From positions 1 to 37,953 of the forward strand of contig DAOM01000141.1 of the NCBI GenBank assembly GCA_002501855.1: a stretch of 37,953 nt of DNA, in the 5' to 3' direction. Below are positions 14,859 through 24,500 of the stretch, piece after piece. This DNA is from Candidatus Nitrosopolaris nunavutensis (GTDB taxonomy: Archaea > Thermoproteota > Nitrososphaeria > Nitrososphaerales > Nitrososphaeraceae). Position numbers and translations under genes: made by a program. The notes beneath the pieces were generated by a model. The model was not told the DNA's origin. It saw nothing but the letters and a program-made list of their open reading frames with translations, and ran no database searches. The first letter of the stretch is position 1. Each line of letters starts with the position of its first letter.

Positions 14859-16652
14859 GTGCAGTCGAAGGGGAGAAATCGTAGTCTAAGGGGTGATAAT
14901 GGTAGTAATGAGGTTAATGCTACTAGTATTAATAACACTAGTAGCGCCGTTAAGAATAGTAGTATCAAACGGAAGTTTATCTTCATTACTGGCGGTGTCA
15001 TGTCAGGCCTGGGCAAAGGCGTTGTAACTTCATCGACCGCAAAATTATTGCAGCTAGCGGGTTTCAGGGTTTCTTGTGTAAAAATCGACCCGTATGTTAA
15101 CTATGATGCAGGGACAATGAATCCAATTGCACATGGCGAGGTTTTTGTAACCGATGACGGTGGAGAGTGCGATATGGACGTGGGCAATTATGAACGCTTT
15201 CTCGATCTTGCCCTGACAAGAGAACACAGCCTCACAACGGGAAGGGTATATTCAGGCGTAATTCAGGCTGAAAGAGAAGGTAGATATCTCGGCCAATGCG
15301 TACAGATTATCCCGCATGTTACTGATGCCATAAAAGGCCAGTTACGAAAAATTGCTGCGAAGGAAGAATTGGATGTGACAGTAGTGGAATGCGGAGGTAC
15401 GGTGGGTGATATAGAAAGTCTCCCTTTTCTTGAAGCGCTACGGCAAATGGAGTTAGAAGATGGAGAGTCTAATACCTTATTCATACATGTGACGCTTGCA
15501 CCAGTACTGGACGTTGTGGGCGAACAAAAGACTAAGCCAACTCAGCATAGCGTGCAGGAGCTGCGAAGAATCGGGATTCAACCTGACATTCTGGCTATTA
15601 GATGCAAGACCCCACTCACAGCGGAAGCAAGACACAAGATATCACTGTTTGCTAGCGTAAACGAGGACTGCGTCATTTCCTGTCATGATGCTCCATCAGT
15701 CTACACGGTTCCGGAGGTTTTGGCGAGCCAAGGCATGATCAAAGTTATTGGCAAGAAATTATTGTTAAGAAAGTGTTCTCCTAAATGGGGAGAGTGGAGA
15801 TCCATTGCAAAATCTTTCTATGCTTCTACATGCTTAGTGAAAATTGCAGTTGTAGGAAAATATGCCACACTACCGGATAGCTACGTCAGCGTCTACCATG
15901 CTCTATCACATGCTGCAGCGCACATAGGAAAAAAGGTTGACATAGAGTGGATCGAATCAGAAAAATTTGAAAACGGTCCGAGTAATCATCCCAATGATAA
16001 AGGCCGCAATAACATCAAAAACATGAACAACAACACCAACAACCTGTTTTATCTTAAGGGATTTGATGGTATATTGATTCCTGGGGGATTTGGGAAGAGG
16101 GGTAGCGAGGGTATAATTAGGGCAGCAAATTTTGCTCGAGTACAGAATATTCCGTACCTGGGGATATGTTTTGGATTTCAGCTGGCTATAGTGGGGTTTG
16201 GAAGATACGCATGCGGTCTAGAAGAAGCCAATTCTACGGAACTAGATCCCGGTACGAAAGACCCGGTTGTCGAGTTCATGCCTGAACAAAAAACAGCTCA
16301 TGACGCAGGTGGATCGATGCGGCTGGGCAGTCACGAAATAACCATTCATTCTAATACAAATGCAGAAAGGATCTATAAAACCGGTACAATATACAGAAGA
16401 CACAGGCATAGATATGAATTTAATCAGAATTACCGCGAGTTACTGGAAAAGCGTGGAATAGTATTCTCGGGTCATTCCGACAACGGCCAAAGGATGGAAA
16501 TTCTAGAGATCCCCGAGCACAAATTCTACTATGCGGTGCAGTATCATTCGGAATTTAATAGCAGGCCCGGAAATCCAGAGCAAGCTTTTGACGCATTCGT
16601 GAGGGCTTCCGCTGCCTCGTCGACCGCTGCAGCCGGCATCATCAGATCCTGA
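14859..16652 (+). CDS. pyrG: CTP synthase
   Basis: PyrG makes CTP from UTP, ATP and glutamine. The amidoligase half shows [51 protein letters not shown] and GGTVGDIES. The glutaminase half shows the nucleophile in [11 protein letters not shown] and the end [13 protein letters not shown]. Two low-complexity pieces are unusual: about 38 Asn/Ser/Thr-rich residues before the usual start, and an Asn-rich insert ([12 protein letters not shown]) between the two halves. The only in-frame start before the conserved domain is GTG 14859; ATG 14857 is out of frame. The stop overlaps the convergent NAD kinase gene by 11 bases. Confidence 0.95.
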   Translation: MQSKGRNRSLRGDNGSNEVNATSINNTSSAVKNSSIKRKFIFITGGVMSGLGKGVVTSSTAKLLQLAGFRVSCVKIDPYVNYDAGTMNPIAHGEVFVTDDGGECDMDVGNYERFLDLALTREHSLTTGRVYSGVIQAEREGRYLGQCVQIIPHVTDAIKGQLRKIAAKEELDVTVVECGGTVGDIESLPFLEALRQMELEDGESNTLFIHVTLAPVLDVVGEQKTKPTQHSVQELRRIGIQPDILAIRCKTPLTAEARHKISLFASVNEDCVISCHDAPSVYTVPEVLASQGMIKVIGKKLLLRKCSPKWGEWRSIAKSFYASTCLVKIAVVGKYATLPDSYVSVYHALSHAAAHIGKKVDIEWIESEKFENGPSNHPNDKGRNNIKNMNNNTNNLFYLKGFDGILIPGGFGKRGSEGIIRAANFARVQNIPYLGICFGFQLAIVGFGRYACGLEEANSTELDPGTKDPVVEFMPEQKTAHDAGGSMRLGSHEITIHSNTNAERIYKTGTIYRRHRHRYEFNQNYRELLEKRGIVFSGHSDNGQRMEILEIPEHKFYYAVQYHSEFNSRPGNPEQAFDAFVRASAASSTAAAGIIRS

Positions 16653-17646
16653 GCTCGTAAATTTTTTGTCGTGCGTCCCGTAGAGAAGTTTTTCTCTTCA
16701 CGTATCCCCGGCCAAGCAGATGGCTGAGAGAAAGTCTCACAGTCCTTTCCGGGAGCAGAGTTCTGGTAGTCAAGTCCCTCTGACTTAGCGCACCCTCATA
16801 TTCTAGAGTTTTCAAAATAAGTTTCGCACTAGGTGGCATACTCAACAAGTCCTCTGCCAATTTGACTTTCTTTGTAATAAGTGATATTGCTGCAGAATCA
16901 GCCCTTAGTCTGACAAATCTAGCAGGAAATTGGTGCTTTTGGCACTCAAGTTCTCTACGGATAGCAAATCTGGAACCGCCATCAAGCACTACTTCGCAGT
17001 GATATCTGCTCATAATATTAGAAATCTTCAATACGGTCTCGTTTGGAACAACCAGAGGACGGCGGGTGTTATCCACTGAATTTACTGATACTACAATGAA
17101 TACGCGCGACCTCTGAAGGACCATAGGCCCACCTGCAGACATAGAGTACGCTGTTGAGCCAGTGGGGGTAGCTATAATTACGCCATCACTATTGTCATGC
17201 CACACATCTTTGTTATCTATTCTAAGAACGTGTTCCATGAGTATTGCGCTTTTACTAGAAAATACTGCCACGTCATTTAGAACAGGTTCAACCTCCCTGC
17301 CATCAACTTTAACCGCTATCCGAAGTACTTCGTCAATTTCGTAGTCACCCTTCTTTAGTCTCAATGCGGCGGATTCCAGATCTCTGACATCTAACTGTGC
17401 GAGAAATCCAGTCGAGTCTGATTCATATACTCCCAATACTGGTGCTGAATCAGTTACGACTTTGTGAAAGTAATCAAGAATACCTCTATCCCCCCCAGCC
17501 GCTAACACGAGATCTACCTCGTTCGCTAGTTTGTGGTTGGAATCTCTCATTAGCTCTATGTTAATATTTAGCGATTCTAGAGTCGTTTTCATCTGAGATA
17601 GTAAGGCGTTATCTCTGGAATCTGCTGCTGAGATAGCGATTTTCAT
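16642..17646 (-). CDS. nadK: NAD kinase fused to a C-terminal winged helix
   Basis: The first 260 residues are an NAD kinase that makes NADP: LVLAAGGDRGILDYFH, LGVYESDSTGFLAQL (compare NxGxLGFL), LNDVAVFSSKS, DGVIIATPTGSTAYSMSAGG and the Gly-rich LDGG. The usual GGDGT is GGDRG here (Arg54), a change at the phosphate-donor loop. Residues about 265-334 (PSAKLILKTLEYEGALSQRD, LPERTVRLSLSHLLGRGYVK, an Arg/Lys wing) form a winged helix, an addition absent from bacterial NadK. The fusion could let NAD(P) state act on DNA binding; that is inference. It converges on pyrG and is followed upstream by the PfkB gene 54 bases away. Confidence 0.88.
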   Translation of the reverse strand: MKIAISAADSRDNALLSQMKTTLESLNINIELMRDSNHKLANEVDLVLAAGGDRGILDYFHKVVTDSAPVLGVYESDSTGFLAQLDVRDLESAALRLKKGDYEIDEVLRIAVKVDGREVEPVLNDVAVFSSKSAILMEHVLRIDNKDVWHDNSDGVIIATPTGSTAYSMSAGGPMVLQRSRVFIVVSVNSVDNTRRPLVVPNETVLKISNIMSRYHCEVVLDGGSRFAIRRELECQKHQFPARFVRLRADSAAISLITKKVKLAEDLLSMPPSAKLILKTLEYEGALSQRDLTTRTLLPERTVRLSLSHLLGRGYVKRKTSLRDARQKIYELRI

Positions 17647-17700
17647 GCTACGGCCTTCTTTAGGTACTCACTTGACCTAATTTAATTTAAAGTTAATAAC

Positions 17701-18633
17701 TTACGCCCTCCGGAACGAGATAGTATTGTAGTAATAGGAAGCACTTTGTTCGATCTTTGATTTCGAGGGAATCTTATCCAATCCGATCTTCCTTGTTTCA
17801 AGAGCAGCCCGCACTGCCCCTGCCCCAAAGGAAAAAGCCCACAAAGGATCGTTCTCCTTTATGTAAGCGCAACAAAATGCTGAACACAGAATATCACCAA
17901 CGCCAGTGGAATCTGGCGACTCAATATCTTTGAGTTGTATCCAATAGTGCATCCCGTTATATAACAAATGGATAATACGATATCCTGTTGATATGACAAA
18001 CTTTATCCCAGTTCTGGATTGTAGATGCTGCATTGCTGGAAGTCCTTCGAGACCACCCGTAAGGAGTGCTAGCTCTGTTTTGTCAGCTTTTATTGCACTC
18101 ACCCCTGATAGGTTCAAAGATAATTTATTGACTGATGTGATTTCTCCTGATGAATTAACAATTCTAGTATAACCTTGTGGGTCGACCATAACGAACCCTC
18201 TTCTGCCTCCGTGTAGAATTATCGCTCTGAGCACATCTTCAGGCACTTCATCGATTACGGGACTTACGAGCCAGCAATCCGTCTCTATTTTTTCTATATC
18301 ATCTATGGTGATCTGTGCGCATTTTGAGGACAAAAACAAACTCCTTATGTTATTATTGTCCCTATTTGATGTGAGTCGGAATCTTGTCGTGTCGCGATCA
18401 TGGCTCAATTGGTAGTCCGTTAGCATAATACCTTCAGCTAGCAGGAAGCGCTTGTATGCTGGTGGGAAATCTGTTCCTATTTTTGTAGCCAGACTAACAT
18501 CGAAACTGAAGCGTCTAGCAGTCAGACCGCAGTAGCCTGCGGGACCTCCAAGGCTTTCAGTCACAATCCCTTCCGTGTCTCGAATCGAATCCAATACAAT
18601 GTTAGAAACCACTGCTAGTTTTATAGACGCCAT
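17701..18633 (-). CDS. PfkB-family carbohydrate/nucleoside kinase
   Basis: This 310-residue protein has the ribokinase-family signature at both ends: LGGPAGYCGLTARRF near residue 30 and the anion-hole/catalytic motif DSTGVGDILCSAFCCAY near residue 245. The body has VSPVIDEVPEDVL and SAIKADKTELALLTGG. It phosphorylates a sugar or nucleoside; the substrate cannot be told from sequence. It lies on the same strand as the NAD kinase gene, 54 bases upstream of it, so the two may be co-transcribed. Confidence 0.85.
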   Translation of the reverse strand: MASIKLAVVSNIVLDSIRDTEGIVTESLGGPAGYCGLTARRFSFDVSLATKIGTDFPPAYKRFLLAEGIMLTDYQLSHDRDTTRFRLTSNRDNNNIRSLFLSSKCAQITIDDIEKIETDCWLVSPVIDEVPEDVLRAIILHGGRRGFVMVDPQGYTRIVNSSGEITSVNKLSLNLSGVSAIKADKTELALLTGGLEGLPAMQHLQSRTGIKFVISTGYRIIHLLYNGMHYWIQLKDIESPDSTGVGDILCSAFCCAYIKENDPLWAFSFGAGAVRAALETRKIGLDKIPSKSKIEQSASYYYNTISFRRA

Positions 18634-19057
18634 ACAAAACTGTCCAGTAAATAATCGTACTTAAGGATGAAGGCCGAATTTGGCGAAAGATTGTTTATTG
18701 GCCAATTTTTTTGTCAGCCATACTGATACAATGATAAAAAAAATTCAGATGCCATCTAGATAAAAACTGATACTGATATTATTGATCCAAAATGCCGGAA
18801 TGTCGGGTTAGTTTTATATCTGAATCATTTGGTTCTTAAAGGGCCAACGTTTAGATTTGAACTCCATAGGTTTTGTGGCCTGACATGCACAATTATACAA
18901 CGAACACGAGTGGGACTAGACCAGTAATTTCACCACCGATATTTCTTGCATATATGTCTAGATTTTTCAAAACCTAATAAACATCGTTTGACGATTTGTT
19001 AGATTTTCATATATTTACCTGACCGAGATCAACAAACGGATAAATTAAATAATACTA
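18634..19057. other. Intergenic region between divergent genes
   Basis: No credible ORF. It holds the promoters of the divergent PfkB and winged-helix genes; the stretch TTTTCATATATTTACC near 19005-19018 suits the plus-strand gene. There are several A/T homopolymer runs (18700-18740) but no repeat or stable hairpin that I can see. Confidence 0.5.
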
Positions 19058-19495
19058 TTGAACCATTTACGTGTGCCGTTGAGCAACATCGAGATCGACG
19101 ACCAGACCTGGCTATTGCTGAGATTAGAATATCAAGTATTAAAATCAATAAAGGTCAACTCGAAGACTGAGAAGAAGATCGCTAGACAATTAGGTGTCAA
19201 TGTTTCAATCATTTCCCAGGTAATAACGGGTCTAATGTTAAAAGGATTTGTTGAAAGGACACGAGAGAGGCGGATGCTGTTTTACTCTGAGTACTTCTCG
19301 ACTACGATTGACGGACTTCTTGCGTTGGAAGCTAACAGCGCCACTATCATGCATCCATGGAGTCGGGTTCTATTGCTATGTAGGGATATTGCGAATAGGA
19401 TGCTGATCCCTCTTGCAAGTCAATCACTAGCTGTTAGATTAGGTATAGGCGCAGTAAAGACAACATACAGACTAGCCAAATTCACTTTTAAATGA
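19058..19495 (+). CDS. Winged-helix (MarR-like) regulator
   Basis: The 145-residue product has a winged helix at about 25-75: LEYQVLKSIKVNSKTEKKIA, RQLGVNVSIISQVITGLMLK, then the wing ERTRERRMLFYSEYF. The C-terminal half is helical (WSRVLLLCRDIANRMLIPLA). It starts at TTG 19058 or GTG 19073, both about 45-60 bases after a TATA-like element. The radical SAM gene follows 72 bases later on the same strand, so it may control that gene. Confidence 0.7.
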   Translation: MNHLRVPLSNIEIDDQTWLLLRLEYQVLKSIKVNSKTEKKIARQLGVNVSIISQVITGLMLKGFVERTRERRMLFYSEYFSTTIDGLLALEANSATIMHPWSRVLLLCRDIANRMLIPLASQSLAVRLGIGAVKTTYRLAKFTFK

Positions 19496-19567
19496 TCAAC
19501 TTAAGAACAGAGAAGAGAAGAATATAATCTCCTGTAAACTTATTTACTTGTTCTATTATTCCACTGT

Positions 19568-20542
19568 GTGGTAGATCTAATCTATGGTCGTGGTCTAACT
19601 GATCTTCTTCGCGAAATGCCCTTCTATATTAGTATATTTACGAAGTATGCTAGCATCAAACTTTTTAAGGCAAAACCTCCGATGTACGGCTCTGTAGACA
19701 TCATTAATGTGTGCAATCTGCATTGTACACATTGTTATTGGTGGTTGAATAGGAAGAATAACAACAACGATTTGAGCCCAGAAGAATGGAGAGAAATAAT
19801 TAAGAATACTTTCAAAAAGCATCACCTCTTTGTTGTGACGCTAGTCGGGGGTGAACCGACTCTGCGTCCTGACGTTATTCAAGTTTTCTGCGAGGAAATG
19901 CCTAAACGCGTTTGTGTAGTCACCAATGGAACATACCCTCTAAAGAGATTTGAAAATCTGTACTTTTATTGGATATCTTTGGATGGGACAGAGAAAGTAC
20001 ATGATAGTATTAGAGGAGAAGGTTCCTATTCGAAAACTAAACAGAATATTTTGGATTATATCGCAGGAAGTCCTGATCACCGAGGAGGAAAACCCATCTG
20101 GAAAGACATATGGATCACGATGACAATTAATTCATTAAATCACTTCGCTGTTGAGGATCTGGTACACGAGTGGATAGGAAAAGTGAATAAGATAGGATTT
20201 CAATTTCATACTCCATTTATTAAAGGTGACCCTTTGTGGCTGCCATTTGGAGAGAAACGTAGCCAAGTGGTCGACAAACTTATTGCGCTAAAAGAGAAAT
20301 ATCCGGGCTTCGTGGTCAATGGTGTCAAGCAACTATCATTGATGAAAGGTAACTGGGGAGGGGTGGGTACCACACCTGTACAGTGTCCTTCCTGGGCCAT
20401 ACTCTCGTTAGATCACATGGGAAAGGTGAAGCAGCCGTGTTGCATAGGTAGTTCAGACGGTGACGCGTTAAAGCCTATATGTGAAGACTGTGGCCTTGGG
20501 TGCTATTCAGTACTTGTGGCGCAGGGCATTAAGGGTGCCTGA
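19568..20542 (+). CDS. Radical SAM enzyme with SPASM-like C-terminal cysteines
   Basis: The 4Fe-4S/AdoMet site is C-X3-C-X2-C (CNLHCTHC; Cys49, 53, 56), followed by VGGEPTLRPD and VVTNGTY, which are normal radical SAM barrel marks. The C-terminal part has more cysteines (VQCPSWA, QPCCIG, CEDCGLGC), as in SPASM or twitch enzymes that hold auxiliary Fe-S clusters. The substrate is unknown; such enzymes modify peptides, lipids or cofactors. The start is GTG 19568. The N-terminal 40 residues are amphipathic and could bind membrane. An Asn run (KNNNND) lies after the cluster motif. Confidence 0.85.
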   Translation: MVDLIYGRGLTDLLREMPFYISIFTKYASIKLFKAKPPMYGSVDIINVCNLHCTHCYWWLNRKNNNNDLSPEEWREIIKNTFKKHHLFVVTLVGGEPTLRPDVIQVFCEEMPKRVCVVTNGTYPLKRFENLYFYWISLDGTEKVHDSIRGEGSYSKTKQNILDYIAGSPDHRGGKPIWKDIWITMTINSLNHFAVEDLVHEWIGKVNKIGFQFHTPFIKGDPLWLPFGEKRSQVVDKLIALKEKYPGFVVNGVKQLSLMKGNWGGVGTTPVQCPSWAILSLDHMGKVKQPCCIGSSDGDALKPICEDCGLGCYSVLVAQGIKGA

Positions 20543-20919
20543 GCCAATGTATGTTTTTTGACGGCTACCTGCCTACATAAAAAACTATTGATATGCAGCA
20601 TTAAGGACGTTTATGGCAGATCTGGGTAACTTTAGCGAGCAATTCTCTCGATCGGAACTCCGGCATGACAAGCAGGTTTCATTTATCTTCACGGCAGCGA
20701 CGGATTCGAAGCGTGGTAATTATAATTTGATGCTAGGGCCACAAAACAATGCCGTAACTGCTCTAAGGCATTGTGAATAGATATCGTTTCTTGAGCCACA
20801 CAACTGCCCTCTTCCGTGGCCATTACAGTTACCATTGCTGCCAGAACTGTGTCACATGATGATCGAGTTTTGGCGGGTAGATTTTCTACCAAAATTAGAA
20901 AGAATTTATTATTACCGTA
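20543..20919. other. Intergenic region with two weak opposing ORFs
   Basis: A 55-codon plus-strand frame (20613-20780, MADLGNFSEQFSRSELRHDK) and a 67-codon minus-strand frame (20689-20892) overlap each other. Neither has a clear ribosome site or a recognisable fold, so I call neither. The AT-rich 20890-20918 probably holds the promoter of the ATPase gene. Confidence 0.45.
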
Positions 20920-22482
20920 ATGGAAGTGCTAACTGGATTGGAAAAGAGAGCGGGGAAGCGACCAGGCAGGTTTGGGAACGACACTAACAGCAGCAGAAGA
21001 ACAGCAGCCCATATCCCTTACGAGCTGCTGGAATTTGTTCGGCGCGATACGTATTCGTTACTCGTTAAAGGCTATGCGGGAGCAGGTAAAACTACACTCT
21101 CACTTACTATTCTGAGAACCTTAAAGATCAAAAACAACTTCTTTTATATTTCAACGAGGCTATCTCCAAAACAACTTTTTGTCTACTATCCGTGGCTTGG
21201 TAGATATGTGGATATAGCCCCAAATCACGATGAAACGCCACCACTGGCATCATCGTCGCAACGAATAGGTTATAACCTCTCAAGCTTTGAGGATGCACGG
21301 CTCGATGAACCCGAATCGCTCTTTGAAAGAATTACAAATCAGTTGATGGACGTTAAGGCACCAATAATTATTATCGATAGTTGGGATGCTATTGCATCTT
21401 TTATGGACAAAGAAGCCCGTCTGAATAATGAACGAGTCTTGCAAACATGGCGGGAAAGAGCGGGTGCGAAATTGATTTTTATCAGTGAAAATCCTATTGA
21501 CACTACTCTCGATTTCCTGGTAGATGGGATCGTGGAATTGAATCAAAAGCTACATGATGGGATGAGGATACGAGAAATCGCCTTGACAAAACTGAGAGGA
21601 ATCCAGATTAGAAAACCTTCCTACATCTATACCCTAAACAAATGTATTTTTCAGAGCTACAATCCTTATGACCCGTGTGACTTTATGTCTAGTGATTCGT
21701 ATAACAACAATAACATTAACAATAACATCAATCAGACGGAACGCCTAAGGAGGGGATCACCAATACATACCCCATCACCAACGCAGGGTCATCACGTCCC
21801 TAGCGGATATGAGCAGCTTGACGAAGCGCTTGGGGGAGGATTCCCGAAGAAAGGCATCGTACTCCTAGAAACGCAATCGAACATACATGCAAAGGTAACT
21901 CTCACATTACTAGCAGGAATAATCTCAAACATACTCAGAAACGACAATCCCATATTAATTGAAGCTTCTGGTGGGATTGATGCGAAGGTAATTATGAGTT
22001 ATCTTCGACCATATCTGCCAACAGAGCACAAAAAAGATCTCGTAAAGATTTTTTGTACAGGCACAAACGACGAGCTTCCTTCAGATCCTACGATGTCGCA
22101 ATATCAAAACGTGGGTAATTCTGAAAAACAAATCCAATACTTCCGCGATATGATAGTTAAAACAAGGCGAAACTATCCAAACAAACTTTTGGTGAATGTA
22201 TTGGGGATGGCTATGTGTCACAGGATACATCAATACAACGAAGCGAACGGAACCGATCTCCTACCCTTCATCAGCGCTACGGCAGATCTCACTCTACTCG
22301 CAGTGAGGCAGAATCATAGCACAGAGCTCAGCCTTTCAGAAATGGCAGACGTCCAACTCCACCTCACATCCATTAGTGGCACCTTAGTACTGCATTCGGT
22401 GAAGCCTGAAACGCATCCTTATGCAGTTGTGACGGATAGATCTGTAGGATATCCAGCCCTCAGACTTGAATCTCTAGTTTAG
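20920..22482 (+). CDS. GvpD/KaiC-like RecA-fold ATPase with a degenerate second domain
   Basis: The first half shows IPYELLEFVRRDTYSLLVKG, Walker A GYAGAGKTT (51-59), FFYISTRLSPKQLF and Walker B PIIIIDSWD. This is the pattern of archaeal GvpD P-loop and KaiC-like ATPases. After an Asn-rich linker (NNNNINNNINQ) comes a second RecA-like domain (SGYEQLDEALGGGFPKKGIV) whose P-loop is replaced by LETQSNIHAK, so it probably cannot bind ATP normally. There are no gas vesicle genes here, so a regulatory or signalling role is more likely than gas vesicle control. The stop overlaps a convergent winged-helix gene by four bases. Confidence 0.75.
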   Translation: MEVLTGLEKRAGKRPGRFGNDTNSSRRTAAHIPYELLEFVRRDTYSLLVKGYAGAGKTTLSLTILRTLKIKNNFFYISTRLSPKQLFVYYPWLGRYVDIAPNHDETPPLASSSQRIGYNLSSFEDARLDEPESLFERITNQLMDVKAPIIIIDSWDAIASFMDKEARLNNERVLQTWRERAGAKLIFISENPIDTTLDFLVDGIVELNQKLHDGMRIREIALTKLRGIQIRKPSYIYTLNKCIFQSYNPYDPCDFMSSDSYNNNNINNNINQTERLRRGSPIHTPSPTQGHHVPSGYEQLDEALGGGFPKKGIVLLETQSNIHAKVTLTLLAGIISNILRNDNPILIEASGGIDAKVIMSYLRPYLPTEHKKDLVKIFCTGTNDELPSDPTMSQYQNVGNSEKQIQYFRDMIVKTRRNYPNKLLVNVLGMAMCHRIHQYNEANGTDLLPFISATADLTLLAVRQNHSTELSLSEMADVQLHLTSISGTLVLHSVKPETHPYAVVTDRSVGYPALRLESLV

Positions 22483-22817
22483 ATAGGGTTAGCACTAAGG
22501 TGGTAGTACTCTTGAGCTACGTTCTCTTCGACTCCGACTGGCAATAGTTCTTTCATTTGATCGTAGTATGAAAGAAACCTATTCCCGTTCTGCGTGATTC
22601 TATATACCATTTTATTGCCATTGACAACTTCCTGGATTAGGCCGCTTTGAAGAAGAGAATCAAGATATATTTTGCATTGATCATTGCTTAACATAGCTTT
22701 GTACATTATCTTAGTACGCGTTTCTTCTTTACATGCTGATTTTAGAATTGCAGCTATGACTTCGTAACGACTACGATTCTTCATTTTGCCGACGATAGAA
22801 TAATACTTACATTTCAT
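22479..22817 (-). CDS. Archaeal winged-helix protein (HTH_45-like)
   Basis: The 112-residue product has the short archaeal winged helix RYEVIAAILKSACKEETRTK, MYKAMLSNDQCKIYLDSLLQ, GLIQEV, then NKMVYRITQNGNRFLSYYDQ. It is a paralogue of the protein at 22955-23263. M12 (MKNRSRYEVI) may be the true start. These small regulators are numerous in Thaumarchaeota and have mostly unknown targets. It converges on the GvpD/KaiC-like gene with a four-base overlap. Confidence 0.75.
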   Translation of the reverse strand: MKCKYYSIVGKMKNRSRYEVIAAILKSACKEETRTKIMYKAMLSNDQCKIYLDSLLQSGLIQEVVNGNKMVYRITQNGNRFLSYYDQMKELLPVGVEENVAQEYYHLSANPI

Positions 22818-22954
22818 TTAACGTGATTGTAAGTATACGATAGAAATATTATTCATAGATTAGAACATAGATATGAAATTTATATATGTTACTGATAACT
22901 TTTGTGATAGAATTAAGCTAATAGGATTTAATGACTTGAAACAAGGATAGGGTA

Positions 22955-23263
22955 TCATTCATTCATTATTGATGGCGGAGGCGGCTTGCTGAATAGCTCT
23001 GCCATCTGCTTATATCTGCCTACAAATTTACTACCCAACTCGCTAGTCCTGAAAAAATAGCGCTTCGAGCTAGCCCTCTCCTGTACTCTTTCCAGCATAC
23101 CGCAATCTGTAAGAAAGTTCAAATATTCACTAATTTGTTTAGAATTCAAATTACATCTATACATTACATGCGTCTTCCGTGCGCCTCCCTCACACATGGA
23201 AAGTATAAATTCAATGATCTCTAGCCATCCCCTATTACTCCATCCTTTTGTGTTTAGTGGCAA
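22955..23263 (-). CDS. Archaeal winged-helix protein (HTH_45-like), paralogue
   Basis: The 102-residue product starts at TTG 23263 and contains GWLEIIEFILSMCEGGARKT, HVMYRCNLNSKQISEYLNFL, GMLERVQ, then KRYFFRTSELGSKFVGRYKQ. The fold and length match the 22479-22817 protein. A TATA-like AGTATATTTATTAAA lies near 23290-23305 on the minus strand, about 30 bases before the TTG, which supports this start with a very short leader. Confidence 0.72.
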   Translation of the reverse strand: MPLNTKGWSNRGWLEIIEFILSMCEGGARKTHVMYRCNLNSKQISEYLNFLTDCGMLERVQERASSKRYFFRTSELGSKFVGRYKQMAELFSKPPPPSIMNE

Positions 23264-23522
23264 TTATGATCTAAATTAGATCACTACGAGTGGCTTTTAA
23301 TAAATATACTTTTTAACTAGGACCAGCTGTTTTCAAATGCAACACGCATCCGCCATGAAGATGACTCGTAGATTCTTTCTTTTCCTATCTGAGCCAATGC
23401 CAAAACAATCAGAGAATAGTATACCGCACGGTGAACTACCGGTATTCTGAAAAGTAACCAGCCTAATCAGTTATTGCTCACAAAATATTTAACTCTTCAT
23501 AAGCAAACACAAGACATCTAAC

Positions 23523-24488
23523 TTGCTGGAAGACTTCGAAGAATTGTTCGTTGAAGTACAGGCGCAGGCTCTTACGGAGGTTGTAGAGAATGCTACGGCT
23601 GCTATTGAGAAAGAAAGGCAAATTGGACATATCAACCGCGGCAAGGTGAACGCCCAGATGGTTGAGTTGGACAGTCTTCCAGAAGAGCTTGTTCTAATAG
23701 GCGATATCCATGGTGACTTGCAATCATTGCTATGGGTGCTCAAAGATATTGATTTTGAGACTAGACTGACAAATCCCAATAATAAGCTCATATTTCTTGG
23801 TGATTACGTGGACAGGGGAAGCAACTCTATTGGCGTGCTGTATGTAATCTGTTATTTGAAACAAAAATTCCCCAACTCAGTCGTTTTAATGCGTGGAAAT
23901 CATGAAGCTCCAGTGGAGTTTCCTTTTTCTTCGCATGATTTGCCACTGAAACTCGCTCAGAAGTACGGACATAAAATGGCAAAATCAATCTATGGCAATA
24001 AGATAATACCATTCTTTCGGTTGCTTAGTTTAATCGTCATGATACCGAAACAACTTTTGATCGTTCACGGAGGGCTACCTACAGGGGACGATTTGTTACT
24101 AAATATACGTCGCGGAAATGGCCTTGGATCTGCTGTTCAAGACCCGTTCATCAGTAGTACTGCTATGGAGGAAATATTGTGGAATGACCCGATGGAACAT
24201 ATTAGTAATGGGTTGGATTGGGAGTATTCCAGGAGAGGCTATGGTAAACATTTTGGGATAGCGATATCCAAAAAGTGGCTTAATACGTCGGCCAGCAAAC
24301 TTGTTATCAGAGGACATGAGCCCTGTCAAGGTTTCAAGATCAATCACCAAGGAATGATATTGACTTTGTTCTCTTGCAAAGAAGCATATCCTGGGTTCCA
24401 GGCTGCATATATAAAGATAGCCAGGGAGCAATTAATGAATCTTCATGATGGCGGGGAGTTTGTACGTTATATCAAGAAGATCCCGTGA
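23523..24488 (+). CDS. PPP-family serine/threonine protein phosphatase
   Basis: This is a metallophosphatase of the PP1/PP2A type. The three signature blocks are present in order: GDIHGD (Asp61, His63), GDYVDRG (Asp94, Arg98) and RGNHE (Asn126, His127). Later metal ligands are in LLIVHGGLP and VIRGHEPCQG. It removes phosphate from Ser/Thr of unknown target proteins. The start TTG 23523 sits about 35 bases after AAAATATTTAAC, a TATA-like element. The first 45 residues are a helical extension before the catalytic core. Confidence 0.9.
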   Translation: MLEDFEELFVEVQAQALTEVVENATAAIEKERQIGHINRGKVNAQMVELDSLPEELVLIGDIHGDLQSLLWVLKDIDFETRLTNPNNKLIFLGDYVDRGSNSIGVLYVICYLKQKFPNSVVLMRGNHEAPVEFPFSSHDLPLKLAQKYGHKMAKSIYGNKIIPFFRLLSLIVMIPKQLLIVHGGLPTGDDLLLNIRRGNGLGSAVQDPFISSTAMEEILWNDPMEHISNGLDWEYSRRGYGKHFGIAISKKWLNTSASKLVIRGHEPCQGFKINHQGMILTLFSCKEAYPGFQAAYIKIAREQLMNLHDGGEFVRYIKKIP

Positions 24489-24500
24489 ATACCTAACAAG

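Noticed and set aside
20613..20892. Opposing short ORFs before the GvpD/KaiC-like gene
   Set aside because: They have no ribosome site, no recognisable fold, and they overlap each other, so neither is supported.
23355..23450. A 31-codon plus-strand ORF, MKMTRRFFLFLSEP
   Set aside because: It is too short, with no motif and no clear promoter or ribosome site.
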